The notes beneath the pieces are model-generated. The model did no database searches. It saw nothing but the letters and a program-made list of their open reading frames with translations, and was not told where the DNA came from. From NCBI GenBank assembly GCA_963854835.1, contig OY978526.1, positions 37,672,501 to 37,736,500 on the forward strand: a stretch of DNA of 64,000 nt, written 5' to 3'. The stretch is from Megamerina dolium (taxonomy: Eukaryota; Arthropoda; Insecta; Diptera; Megamerinidae). Shown one piece after another: positions 1 through 24,194 of the stretch. Position numbers and translations under genes: made by a program. Positions within the stretch are counted from its first letter, which is position 1; each line of letters begins with the position of its first letter.

Positions 1-249
1 TATGTGGACTAATTTTCATTTCTTTTATTTCGCCTCTAGAATTCTTTCACAGTGCATTATTAGCAGCATTATTTCTACATTCATAATTTTTATATTCATA
101 ATTCCAGAATAAATGAAAATTACGTATATACAAAAAATTAATTCTTTGATTCGTCGCTTTTCTGTTTAATTTTTCTTCTTGCAAAAAAATATCAAATGTT
201 TCTTTCCTAAAAATTATTCAAATTCTATTCACTCAAAAACAATTTAATA

Positions 250-425
250 AGCCTTCGGGTAAAATGGTACAGTATACCATATTGCACCTATGCCTGTATA
301 GCACAAATCGTGCTTGGTGACTTTAACGCCAGGGTGGACAAAGAAGGTACCTTTGATCCAACTGTCGGAAAACTTAGCCTCCAGCAGAACACTTCCGATA
401 ACAGAATGAGGGTGATCGTCTTCAC
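250..425 (+). pseudogene. RTE-type LINE endonuclease fragment
   Basis: In one plus-strand frame the stretch reads IVLGDFNARVDKEGTF, followed by about 25 more residues ending near MRVIVF and then a stop. A GDFNAR core followed by a G-K-x-S-L-x-x-x-T-S stretch is typical of the endonuclease-like domain in RTE-clade non-LTR retrotransposons. Only about 45 codons remain, with no RT domain next to them. The longest minus-strand ORF here (244-639) is the antisense of this relic. A second piece of the same kind of element lies at 695-872, so this may be one internally deleted copy. Confidence 0.6.
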
Positions 426-694
426 CTAAACGCGAAACATGGTTTTTTCTGCCTGTTTTCAGTTCAGCGAACGTTGCGTTGCAGCTCAGATGCGTACATT
501 TACGTATCGCATACAAAAAACGAAGTCCAATACAGAGAACGATTGACGTCAGTAAGTAACGATCACCAGAGACAAAAGATAAGCAGAATAGATATGAACG
601 AACGGACTTTTCGCACGAAAACTCCAAGCATTCTCTCAATCTGAAGTGGAAATTGTCCAGGCTTCAGCGTCATATCTAAGGACGGGCATAATAA

Positions 695-872
695 ACGACT
701 TGTAGAATAATCCTTCGAGCTAATGGAAGAACACACTTCAAGCAGAAGACCTAACCTCTGGTGGAAAGACCAGTACTGGAGAACTTAAAGGCGCTTGGAA
801 TTTCTAACTGGCGCCAGCTAGCGAGAATCGGCTGGAGGAGCAAAAGAAATTCGACTTAAACCTTTAGTTTAG
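695..872 (+). pseudogene. RTE-type LINE 3' fragment (degenerate)
   Basis: This segment aligns by eye with the end of the better preserved fragment at 55957-56400. Shared words include 'ggtggaaagaccagtactgg', 'cgcttggaatttctaactgg' and 'cgccagctagcgag'. Frameshifts and stops interrupt it. With the endonuclease piece at 250-425 it looks like one decayed RTE insertion lacking most of its middle. Confidence 0.6.
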
Positions 873-1386
873 GATCCAAAACCAGATATACAGATTTTGA
901 GGACATAAAATATAATTTGATGCTCGCTTGTAGGTAGAAATTTATTTTATGATTTATAAGTATACATATGTACTATAATAATGATACCTATACTTAAATA
1001 TAGAGCATTTTTTATTTCATTTATGTTATTAATTGTACTGTATATAATTATTTTTACCTATTTAGTAGGTATCACAAAATTAGTACACAAAATGTTTGTA
1101 GGCTAGTCCTTATGGGTTAACGTCAGCATTTCAGAAATACAATTGTGCAGTCGTTACATTCTTATTATGTAGGTTTTTGTTTTTGGCGGAAATGCCTAAA
1201 ATTTTACTATTTCCAAAATTTAATCTTAAAAATGTATTTATTTTAGATACGTGTTTCGAATCATTTGTCGCTGGACTTTGCCGATAAATATTGACCCTAC
1301 GTTTGAGCATTTGTATATGTCAAAAATGTTTCTAAAAATTAATTTTTTTTTAACTTCACTCGTTAATTAAATCATTATCGTTGCAG
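873..1386. other. AT-rich intergenic stretch
   Basis: No coding frame, RNA gene or repeat was recognised. It lies just past the 3' end of the neprilysin gene. Confidence 0.5.
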
Positions 1387-1392
1387 TTTATT
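1387..1392 (-). terminator. Poly(A) signal of the neprilysin gene
   Basis: AATAAA on the minus strand, about 37 nt beyond the stop codon that ends at 1429. This is a plausible cleavage and polyadenylation hexamer with a very short 3' UTR. Confidence 0.5.
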
Positions 1393-1428
1393 GTGATGCC
1401 TGTTGCAGTATTTCTCATGTTCGACTTT

Positions 1429-12062
<10,634 letters not shown>

Positions 12063-12398
12063 TACGAAAACTGTCGCTAAATTGCACTTCGTTCAAGCAA
12101 ATCTTTTTTGCTAACTTGCACAATATAATGCACAAAACTATGCGCTATAATTACCATCTCTCACAGCAAAAATTATCATATTAAATTAGAATATCAGCAA
12201 TTCCCTTTATATGCACACTAATGTATTTAATATGTACAAATCCTTTTCGTAACTACCGGAATTTACTGTTAGACACTCCATTTTTACTTCTACTATGTAC
12301 TTAGTGTAGAACATGCAACGCGACTCGCTAAGGGCTATTACAACATGCACGTCGTGTTTATGCCGGCGAATTGAAGCTTTTCATTTGCCGACTCAGCG

Positions 12399-12406
12399 TT
12401 TTTATA
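12399..12406 (-). promoter_or_regulatory. Candidate TATA box of the neprilysin gene
   Basis: TATAAAAA on the minus strand, followed 34 nt later by an initiator-like TCAATT (start base near 12372). This would give a 5' UTR of about 310 nt before the ATG at 12062. The position is consistent, but no transcript evidence is available. Confidence 0.35.
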
Positions 12407-12562
12407 AACTTTGGTCAAATGTTGGCAATGCAATACTCGTATACACTAGATACATATTGACACTTGTTGGTAAGCTATGCACTTTTAACATTTTCGTATT
12501 CTTCCATTACCATGCAAATGTGGCACTGCATTCACAGCAAAGCATTGATTTGAAGTTAGTCT

Positions 12563-14174
12563 AGTCTATCTAGACTGGCTGCTATTGCTGCATGTGTAAA
12601 GTAGTTTGATTGTTAACATAGCGTGTTTGTTTGGATAATTTGAAAGCACATTATACATATAAAGATATATCTATCGTATATCACAGCTCATAATGAACGA
12701 GGCCATTAGAAATGTTTCAAGCCGTAAAAGCATGTATGAGTATACATATCTAATGTATATCTAATGTATATAAACTGCGATATTATTGCCCACCATTTAA
12801 ATTATACATGGAATATATATTTTAATAAAAAGTGAATAACACAATGCTGAATCCACTATGGTATTAATTTATTCAATATAATTTTTATATATTTTTCACA
12901 GTTCAATTTTGTTTCTATTTCTTTAGCAAGTACGCAAATAAGTAATACAACTTAACAAGCCGATGAATCATAGAACCGCGAATATGTGTGTTTCTCCTTT
13001 AAGAAATATGTAAATAACATGTAGAACTACTGGCTACCTATACATATAGTATCGTCTATGTCGTCCATGAAAGCAGTAAACGAATGAAAATAACTTTATC
13101 GATTTCTTTTAGTTAAGTATTGATTCAATATGGTCGTGTTAGCTTTTAACGTCGCGTTGACAAGCTATGACACAATAACACAGTGCCAACGAAAACAAAT
13201 AACCACTAATGTACAAATGTAAACAAATCCAAGAATATACTTACAAGAGTATAGTGCTTTGATACGTAGGCCATACCAAAAGTTCGTACCCTAAAAGAAT
13301 AAATAAGCAACTTTTTTAATATTTTTTGTTTTTAAACTGTTATGTGCATTCAGCTGAATAAACATATTAATATTTTAAATAATTTTTTTAATACATATTA
13401 TTCTTTTTACATATATAGACTTTGGCGGTGTCTGATAGCTGAAATTTTCAACGGACATCCGATTTATTGTTTACAAAAAATATAAAAAATAAAAAATAAA
13501 AAAATATACAAAAAATATACTGTATAAATTTCACAGACCTTGAAAACATTGTATGAAGCATAATTGAAAACTTATCTTCTGCCCAAGGAAGCAAAAAAAT
13601 ATTTCGTATTTGAATCCATTTACTTTTTAAGTTTTTGTTGTAGAAAACCATCAATTATGAAGGAGATCCCACCTAAGAAGTGGAGCCTTGTAAGTAGGTA
13701 AGTTCAGAGAAAATGTTGAGGAAGAAGTTTTTACGTTGATTTTGCATTCGATTATTTTTAAGGGGTGGAGATAGTGAATACGAATGTTGAAAAGAAAATT
13801 GATTTGGAGTCGGTAATATTATTCAATCCACCAGAAGCGATGGTGATATTTGTTGTATTTCAGGTGTTTTGAAATTCGACAAATAATTTCAGGAATTGCT
13901 CTTAGAGCGGTAAAATGGTGTAACGACTTGTTCGAAATATTTCCCAAACAAAAATCTGCTAATGAACTTTTTTCAAAAATTGTTTCTTTTTCTATATTTT
14001 TAAAATTTAACAGCCTTATATAATGTAATCAAAAACTAAATAATAATAATTTGAATATTTTTGGTCTAGTTTACATATTTCATCTACGTACATGTTAATT
14101 AAAATTCAAATTAGTAAAAACATAACAAAAGCAACCAGTTTCATAGAATTTAAATTTTATGCATGCACAAAGAA
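12563..14174. other. Intergenic AT-rich region upstream of the neprilysin gene
   Basis: No gene was recognised. A splice-bounded 46-nt segment at 13252-13297 (minus) is discussed as a finding. The remainder is low-complexity A/T. Confidence 0.4.
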
Positions 14175-14946
14175 GCGAGGGTGGGTCCATAAGTTCCTGA
14201 AAATTGAAATAAGAAACACCCTATTCATCAAAAATACATTGTGTGTCAAGAAGCATCTTTCAAAAGAACCCGAACATATTTTCAAACAGATCTGTCAAAT
14301 AGTTTTGTTGTGGCAGCCATTTGAAACAGACGCCTACTAGCATTTTCATAAAAATGAGAAATATTGTATTTCGTGTGCTTATTAAACACTATTTTCACCA
14401 TCGATTGGAATCGTCGATCACCGGTTATAAATTTAAGTGTGGCCATGCATGCACAAGTGATGCCCGATTGAAGATGCGCGACCTTGAAGATACTTATCAC
14501 ATGGATCAGTGATTTGAGTTTTGCTTAACAACTTGGATATGAACAATTCACAACAAGTGCAATCGTTCGACAATGACAAAGGAGTATTTGGCGATATTAA
14601 GTTGTAATTCGAACTAATTATTGCGACGTTTCGTAACAGTGGTCAATATATGACAGAGGAACAATAGAGACACTGGACTTTTCGTTGTGACTCTTCGATT
14701 ACCTTATAAAAGGTAAAACGATCACCGGTTGTAAGATATTTCGATCGAATGAAGAGAGGTCATCAATGAAAAAGCGCCTATTTTGATGGTCTCGAGATAT
14801 CGTATTATTTGGAGGGCGTCAAAAAATTTAAGAAACATTGAACGAAGTGTATCGAGCTAAGTGTAGACTATGCGGAAACACAATTGGTTGTTTTCGAATA
14901 ACGTATTACTTATTTCAATTTTCAGGACTTTTTGATCCACCCTCGC
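14175..14946. mobile_element. Tc1/mariner-like element with about 45-bp terminal inverted repeats
   Basis: The left end 'gcgagggtgggtcc...aagttcctgaaaattgaaat' is matched on the opposite strand at the right end by 'gcgagggtggatca...aagtcctgaaaattgaaat'. The match runs for about 45 bp with a few differences. The interior (about 680 bp) has no long frame. No clear TA duplication is visible at the present edges. Confidence 0.6.
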
Positions 14947-15699
14947 ATACAAGATCGAAGTCGGTCAAGAAGAGTTGTAATATTTTGTTAAGATACGAGA
15001 TCATCCTGCACGAATTTCACAATTCATCTGTCATCGTTTGGAATGTTCCAAGTAATATTTTACATGTAGTTACTGATATGTATGTCTGCAATGAACTACA
15101 ACCCTTTGACAATGTGGCCTGCCATCCTGTTCGGGTTATCTGAAAAAAAAGAAAGTAATATATTTATTTATATTGTGTATTTATCAGTATTATTTTCAAA
15201 GAAAAAATAAGACTTTGTACAATATACAAATCATCAAAGAATTCAACAGGCAATTGATTGTCTCTTCATAAATTACGTTAAGGATGAATTATAAATTTAA
15301 TTTACATTGGTATTTCATTCCCCGATTCATGAATCAAATTCATAATTCTTCAGAAGTTAATTCAACTATAAATTAAGAAAAATAGGTCGAGGTTTCCTTC
15401 GTGCGTGCCATAGTATAATGGCCCGATGTCCAACCCTATCCCTGTGTTTCAGCTTCTGTAGGATGTAAGAAATACAACTTTCTTAATGTTATTTTTATCT
15501 CCAATATTGTAGCCAATCGTTTTGCCTGTTTTTGTTTTAACGAACTATACAGTGATTAGTACATATATTGGCGCTTATTGACTTTGAAGATCCCTTAAAT
15601 TAAATTTGGAGAATTTAAAAAAGCAGAACCCTTTCGAAAAGCAGAACCCTTTCCACATAACTTTTTCCTGCCTTTGTCAAAGATTTGTATAACCTTTTG

Positions 15700-15836
15700 G
15701 AAAAATTGCCAAATGAAGGTCAAAATGTGGACACCGTTGAAAGAAAAAAATATTTTCGATATTAAAAGTCGCCTCAGCCGGGAAGCGAATTCACGATTTA
15801 CGCCTCAGAAGATCTTACCACTGAGCTACGCCATGC
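15700..15836 (-). repeat. SINE head fragment (tRNA-like)
   Basis: The minus strand reads a diverged tRNA-like head: 'gcgtagctcagtggtaagat' and a degraded B box, followed by 'tttcaacggtgtcc', which matches the body start of the family. The 3' part is missing. Confidence 0.6.
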
Positions 15837-16121
15837 CCTGCATATAAGTATGATATTTAGGTATTACATATAATTGTTTTACATAGGAAATTATTTCCCA
15901 TGAATTCACACACTATCAAACACTTTTCTCCATATCAATTGATATCATTTGGAATTGAATCGTTAAGAGCATATCCTTTTTCGAAGTACCTTTACCAGTT
16001 TTGAAAGCAGTCTGGTTGTTAGTTAATAGTTTTTCTTCTATTAGGTGCCACAGCAAAATTTGAGTTAATTTTCACCATGAAATACAGGCCAAAAGCGACA
16101 CGTAAAAGCGAATTGAATTTA

Positions 16122-17394
16122 AATTTAAATTGAATTAATTGTGAAAAGGAAACCGTTTGTCCTTTTTCTGTGCAATTTTCTAGATCATTAGGCATTGGTA
16201 ATGGAATTGCGGTTGTTACTTTCCATGATTGTGAAACGATTCCGGTATTGAGATTGTAATTATATATCTAAATCTCGATTTAGTTTAGGCAGCTCTTTTT
16301 ATTAAAATATGCTTAGGTGATACACTATGCAACTAATTATATTTGTCTACAAATTCAATAGAAAGATTTAAATCGTTTGATTACTCAAACCATATTAGCT
16401 TTTTAGTCAAAAAGTATTTTAACATAATGCCACAAAATGCCACAATTAACAGTAATCCTCCCTTTTGATATTTTAGGTTTTTTGATTTTAACTTGTTGTT
16501 TGCTTTCATAGTGTAGTACTAAGTTTCCATTCTTTGTATGGTATTCCAGAGATTTTGTTATTCTAGTTGCAGTTTGATATTCCACTAGTAGGTATGTATG
16601 TATGCGACTATTGTCAGAAATTCACTCGTTTGAGTGGACTTTCTTGTTATTGTTCTATTTAAGTGTGAAATGGAAACAGAAAATCTTGGACTGGGAGATG
16701 AACGCCTCGCAAAAGTCTGTGAGTCGAATAATTAAGAAACACATGGGAAATTTGTTGACTGCAGCTTTGAAAAAAAAAATAGGATGTAAAAATGCCAAAT
16801 TTTTTTTGGTGAAGCACAACAATTTAACAAGTTTCTATAAGCATCTGAAGTGATTCCGAGGGTCGAAAAGGGTTATCACAGAGCATCAGTCATGGTTTGG
16901 TAGAGTGTCTCTAACGATGGGGTCACTGACTTGTATTTCTGCAAACAAGGGGTCAGAAGAGCGGTCGAACCATTTTGGAAGTTGTCGTAAATCCACCTCA
17001 CCATTTTATGGCCCATAAAACTAAAACAACCCAAAACTTGGCTCTAAAAAAAATTACCAGCATGTTGTTTTGAGCCCGCTGGATTTTAAATTGTAGAGAG
17101 TTTTAGAGGACATGTTTTGCCCCAAAAGATACCCTAACATTGCTTCTCTTAAAACAGCTTTGATTTATTCTGCGGACAATTTTCCAATGGACGAGGTGTG
17201 TGTGCCTATTGATGGTTGGCTCGTCCGACTTAAGGCATGCGTGAAAGCCAAAGGCGGATATTTTAAATGAATATGAAAAAAGTCATATTAACAAGTTAAC
17301 CTCCCAAAAGCAATACTGAAAAATTGTACTTAAATTTTGTAAAAGCCAAATTTAAATTGAATTAATTGTGAAAAGGAAACCGTTTGTCCTTTTT
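16122..17394. repeat. Pair of 48-bp direct repeats around a mariner relic
   Basis: Positions 16122-16169 and 17347-17394 are identical over 48 bp (core 'gaaaaggaaaccgtttgtcc'). They lie 1225 bp apart and bracket the relic at 16640-17275. Confidence 0.8.
16640..17275 (+). pseudogene. Degenerate mariner transposase relic
   Basis: One frame reads EMNASQKSVSRIIKKHMG, then LLTAALKKK. Other frames give a tail ending in LVRLKACVKAKGGYF. These match the N-terminal helix-turn-helix region (S-x-x-S-x-x-R-I-I-K) and the C-terminal R-L-K-A-C-V-x-A-x-G-G of mariner transposases. The central DDE region has large gaps and frameshifts. Confidence 0.7.
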
Positions 17395-17473
17395 CAATGT
17401 GTGTCGAAATATGTACAAATATACGCGTTAGTATGACACTTACAAATTCACAAGCTCGACATTTGGTGTTGTT

Positions 17474-18518
17474 TTAATTTCGCACCTGCTTCAAAACACA
17501 TTTGCAACAGGATGGCATTTTAAAATGATCTTTAGTGATGGTACCATTTGCTGTTATCGCCACCAATGAACGATAAATATAATTTTGTCTGCATGTTGCA
17601 CGATAATGATTTGGTAAACTATCCATTAGATTACACTGAGCGCCTTCATTGCTATAGTGGAAGAGAATATAACATGAATGAGTGATGTATAGTGAATTTT
17701 CCAAAAATTCTCACATACGAGCATTCTTCTATCCGTATACCCTGTTTAAAGTTCTCATGATTATTCAATATTAAAAGCCAATTGGAATCTTTTGTAAGTG
17801 CTGCCTCCGGATATATGACCTTCTCTACACTTTGACATAGGTATTCTTCGTCCGGTTCGGATGCCATTCTGTTTGTGATATTTGGCGGTAGTGTTAAGTC
17901 TTCACCAAAGAATACATCAAATTTGGAAAATTCTCGTTTTAAAATCGATTCCAATTGACTGGCTGCCGGATAATTACGAACTTTGGTGCAAAAAGGTTTG
18001 CCTTCTGACATGCTCTCTTCACATTTTGGCTCGATACTGGCAAATAGATGTTGTTGATCGGGAAAAACGAAATCTGTACAAAAATCAATTTTTAAATAAG
18101 GAAAAAAAGCAATTTTTGAAAAACAAAGTGACATACCTTTATTTTTCACTCTTTGAGCATTTTGTGAGTCTGCCGTTTTCTGTAAAAATAGAAAGTCATT
18201 AAAAACCAGATTCAATTTTCCATCGGGAGATCTTTGCACTTTGAATGCTTGCTCTTCGTTAGATAGCTTATCGATAAATGATTCGTCTAGCTGCTTATTA
18301 TCATAGTGATGGTGATTATGATTATTATGATCATTATCATTATCATTATTTATGGACATCCGTTGCATAGATAATGTTGACTAAAATGAAAATGTGTTAG
18401 AGATGAATTTTATGAATAAAGCACTTACATTGAACATTTCGAAACCACTTTGAGGACCCACATGAAATAGATTTATTATACTTTCATTTAGATGCGAGTT
18501 TCCTTCTGAATTTGTAGA
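17474..18518 (-). CDS. spz: Spaetzle, Toll ligand precursor (5' end not found)
   Basis: Four exons join in phase: 18518-18429, 18380-18137, 18073-17719, 17651-17474, giving 288 residues plus stop. The last 98 or so residues form a Spaetzle cystine-knot domain. It starts at YLCQSVEKVIYP, passes NWLLILNNHENFKQ and RIEEC, and ends HFKMPSCCKC. Seven cysteines are present, as in Drosophila Spz. A likely activation site is Arg-180 of this partial chain (ITNR/MASEP), 11 residues before the first Cys, where Spaetzle-processing enzyme would cut (inferred). The pro-part carries an Asn/Asp/His-rich run coded by the exon at 18380. Known role: secreted dimer that activates Toll in dorsoventral patterning and immunity. 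The signal-peptide exon must lie beyond 18518. Other Spz paralogues are less similar around YP-x-W-x-L-I-x-N-N. Confidence 0.92.
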
Positions 18519-20370
18519 CTAGAATTGAAATGAAGTGAAATGATCATAAATACAATAGTGATTGTTGTTATTGTTATTGTGTTGGTGTTATTAAAATTTA
18601 CAGTTGTCTATTTATTAATGTCAGCATGTGGATATGTTGATTTATATTTAACTATTCAGACATATGTATGTACGTATGATCTGATGAATATTTTTTATTA
18701 TGAATTAGTTAAGTCAAGTTAAATGTTTGTAAAATTCTTTTCATAGAAATGTCACTACATATGTAGACACAATAAGTATCGTCTAACGTTCGAATAATCA
18801 AAAGAAGTAATTGAATTACCATTAATTTATGATTACTTTTGCCAAAAATGACGAAGAAACCTACTTTTGTATAGGAGTTGGTCCGGATTTCAATTGATAA
18901 CGTCAACTTTTAAATATTGATAAATAAAATTCTTGATAAATAATAATACTTTGCACCTATTTTTCAGATTTGATTTGCTTAATAATTAGCTATAATGCAA
19001 GCAGATGGATTGAAAGGCAATGTGAATGTTACAAACGGACGCGCAGATTCCATATCACCCTACCTTTGACTCACTCGGCGTTGCCAAGTACAATATATCA
19101 GAGATGATATTTCAAATCTTGTCTTGCTAAGTTACGTCTCATTTAATAAATATATGTATTTCCAGTAAAGGCTTTAAGTTCGTTACATCTAACCATGAAA
19201 ATTTGAAGGTTTAAATCAAAACAACTACCTTACCATAATCAATTAAAAAATCAGATTAAATTCAATTTTTCAGTAAAATAATTTTTAAAAAAAATTAAGA
19301 ACAATTAAAATTTGGGATAATATGAAATACATTTTATACCCGTGAATTGCATATTGGAAATTGCATATTGTTGTTGTGTATATAATATTAATTAATTAAT
19401 ATTTATAAGTACTTTTTGACATTATATCAATTTTTTATGTATCTTCATTTTTTAAGATATACCTACTTCAATTGATATTACATCATAAGTCATAAGTCAC
19501 ATATATACATGAGAACACTTTTTAGGTTTGTTCTCATTTGAATTTCTCAAGAATTACTTTTACTTGACAAGTTCGACCAAGGTTCGACCAAGCTTAGAAA
19601 GGTCTTGCTTCAAGAGGTAAAGTTATATGTTTTTTTTTAATTTTGTCTGGTGGCACCAAAGCAGGAATACCTATAATGCCAGCCAGTCCAATGGTAGTTT
19701 TTCGTCTGCCACTTCGTTTCTATTACCGTGGTAACAAATCTAAGATTCAGTACACACTAAGTTAATGCTTATGTGAATGAAATCACAATACTTTTTTAAA
19801 CATTTAGTTGCCGTTTTTTTTTTTATTTATTTAACATTGCGTAATTTATATTATTTCAATTAGGCATAATAGAAAAAACCACAATAAAATTAGTAACAAC
19901 TAACTGCATTTTATATATGTATTATGTAGTATTACTTTGAATATCTATAAGTGTTTGTATGTACAATAGTACATATGGAAGATCATCACGTTTTTATCAT
20001 ACGTACATCATAAATTTGAAATTAATTATCCAACGTTTGTGAATTTTGATTTTTTTTTTTTGTTCTATTACTTACTCTATATGAAAGAAAAACAAAAAAA
20101 TCCCACATTTAAGTATAGTTAGAATATTACTTATATGTATTTCCCACGAATATTATACAAGCCATTATGAAGTTGATATTTTTTTTAATTTGTGAGAAAA
20201 TTTTTACACGGATTCATGCACTCTTTACAATTGGATATTACAATTTACAATTTGATATTTTTGCCTTTTTGTATAGATGGCTCTAAATCGAACTGTGTTG
20301 TCCATATGATTTGACCAACCTTTTTTGATCATTATTGTTATTTATTGACCAAGTAAAAGTAATATATTGA
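18519..20370. other. Presumed spaetzle 5' intron/upstream DNA
   Basis: AT-rich. No convincing signal-peptide exon was found. A plus-strand hydrophobic frame at 18540-18722 comes from a gtt-rich simple sequence and has no support. Confidence 0.4.
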
Positions 20371-20371
20371 T

Positions 20372-20620
20372 ATTGATTTCTACTGCTGGTCAACAGTAAC
20401 AGTGATTAGTGATTTTTGTACTAATAATATATATCGCTGTTAGTGGTCAAAATTACTATATAGTGATTTCTATTGCTAGTCAACAGTAATGGTGATTAGT
20501 GATTTTTTTACTAATAATATATATCGCTGTTAGTGGTCAAAATCACTATATAGTGATTTCTGTTGCTAGTCAACAGTAATGGTGATTAGTGATTTTTGGA
20601 CTAATATATCGCTGTTAGTG
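20372..20620. repeat. 90-bp tandem repeat, about 2.8 units
   Basis: The word 'caacagtaa' recurs at 20391, 20481 and 20571, exactly 90 bp apart. Each unit also has 'ggtgattagtgattttt' and 'atatcgctgttagtgg'. The third unit is shortened. Diverged half-units may continue to about 20790. Confidence 0.9.
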
Positions 20621-20989
20621 TACAGAAGTAGCGAATGGTAATTTTTTGCTAACAGTGTTGAGTGGTGATTTTTCTACTAGCATGATGTTTAGCTCTGAAT
20701 AAAAATCACGACAGCTATAAAAAATTGCCGTGATTTAAAAATCGCAATCACTATTTTCACTGATATTGAAAAATCACTATATCGCTCTTCACAAATTTTT
20801 ACCCAAAGTATCACTTTGCTCGATTATCTCGTTTACTGTGTTTGAAAGACGACATTTTAGAGAATATTTTTATATGAAGAATGGTTTATAGTATGGTTTA
20901 AAATTTTTTTGTGTTTAAAAATGGAGTTCTCTAATGAGAAAATTCGTTGAATTAAAAAGGTTTATGTCCATCACTTTCTTGATTTTTGG

Positions 20990-21600
20990 CGTATTATTTT
21001 ATAATCTTTGTGCTCGTTTATTGAGCTCAAGGCCAGGATTCACAATTAAAGAAATATTTATTTTTATTTTGATTTTGATTTCAATAGTTTATTGATATTT
21101 GTCAATATTTCGACCTTACTTCAAGGCCATCATCAGGACAATGAAGAAATTATTTTAACTTTAATTATAACAAACCAACAACTATTTGTATATAAATTAA
21201 CAAAATGTAAACATGTAAAATTGACAACAACTCATACATAAATAAACGACATGTAAACATGTACATGCATATACCACAGTGTGTTGCACCACATTCTCTC
21301 TTTCGTTGTCAAATATTTATAAGCGAGAGCGCAGTTATCCGTATCAGTTTTGAAATCCATTCTCTTCTCTCTGGATGCACTATAGTCGCATCTTTCCTCT
21401 CCTACTTTAAAATATCAACATTGTCTCGATCCCGAGAGTGTCCGGTACCTCTACAATGTGCCGACAATTCTGTTTTGTTGTCAAATGCGTTCGTTGATTT
21501 TATGTCCGACTTATGAGCACAGATTGTTGTTTTTAGCTTTGATTTTGTTATTCCTACATATACCTTGCGCATACGTGGGATCCGTTGCCGTTACTTCGGT
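20990..21600 (-). pseudogene. Penelope-like retroelement, 3' end with GIY-YIG nuclease remnant
   Basis: The minus strand reads RKVYVGITKSKLKT, then ICAHKSDIKS and HCRGTGHSRD, then a stop at 21402-21404 inside the frame. The V-Y-V-G-x-T...T-x-I-x-x-H-K-S pattern fits the C-terminal GIY-YIG endonuclease of Penelope-like elements. Further 3' comes 'cctgatgatggccttgaag' and an A-rich region, like the 3' tails of such elements. No reverse transcriptase domain remains, so the copy is truncated. Confidence 0.7.
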
Positions 21601-23719
<2,119 letters not shown>

Positions 23720-23782
23720 AAATTTGTTACCTCTATCGAATAATACACAATAACATACATATGTTTTATATATTACTGAAGT

Positions 23783-23835
23783 CAGCACTAGGTCTTGGGT
23801 TCAATCGCTGGCTGATACACCAACGTTAATATCGA
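23783..23835 (+). repeat. SINE B-box fragment
   Basis: 'ggtcttgggttcaatcgctg' followed by 'gctgatacaccaacgttaat' matches the tRNA-like B box and following body of the SINE family. It is only about 50 bp long. Confidence 0.45.
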
Positions 23836-23899
23836 ATAGTTTTCGCTAACAATGGAAGAATAACACATTTGAATGCGACCGTCTCACCAACAGTTGAAG

Positions 23900-24190
23900 C
23901 GTTTTAGAAAGTTCAAAGTGGTGTTCTACATTGTTTCACCACTATGGATGAAACTTGAGTTTCAGTTTGAATCAAAACAACATACCTGATTCTTCATGTC
24001 CAGAAGTCGACCAAGAATTCGTCAGTGTCACTATTTGAAATGCAGCAGAAATTGTATTGGTGAGTTATATCCAAACTCGTAAAACAATTATCTCAAACTT
24101 ATGTGGTGGCGTTTTCGAACGATTGGATTGGAACGATTGGTTTACAGAAGAAAATATAATTGTGCATTAAGATAATGCACCTGCTCACAT
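23900..24190 (+). pseudogene. Mariner transposase relic
   Basis: In drifting frames TMDET, with the expected Trp codon changed to a stop, is followed later by H-stop-DNAPAHIVQR. These correspond to the first and second catalytic Asp motifs of mariner transposases. Many stops are present. Confidence 0.5.
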
Positions 24191-24194
24191 TGTT

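Noticed and set aside
244..639. 131-residue minus-strand ORF
   Set aside because: It runs antisense across an RTE endonuclease relic; the sense frame is the one with recognisable motifs.
18540..18722. Plus-strand hydrophobic 60-residue ORF
   Set aside because: It arises from gtt/att simple sequence in the intron of the minus-strand gene.
18709..18906. Minus-strand hydrophobic start (MVIQLLLLII) as the spaetzle signal-peptide exon
   Set aside because: Position and hydrophobicity are tempting, but no donor in the right phase follows before the exon at 18518.
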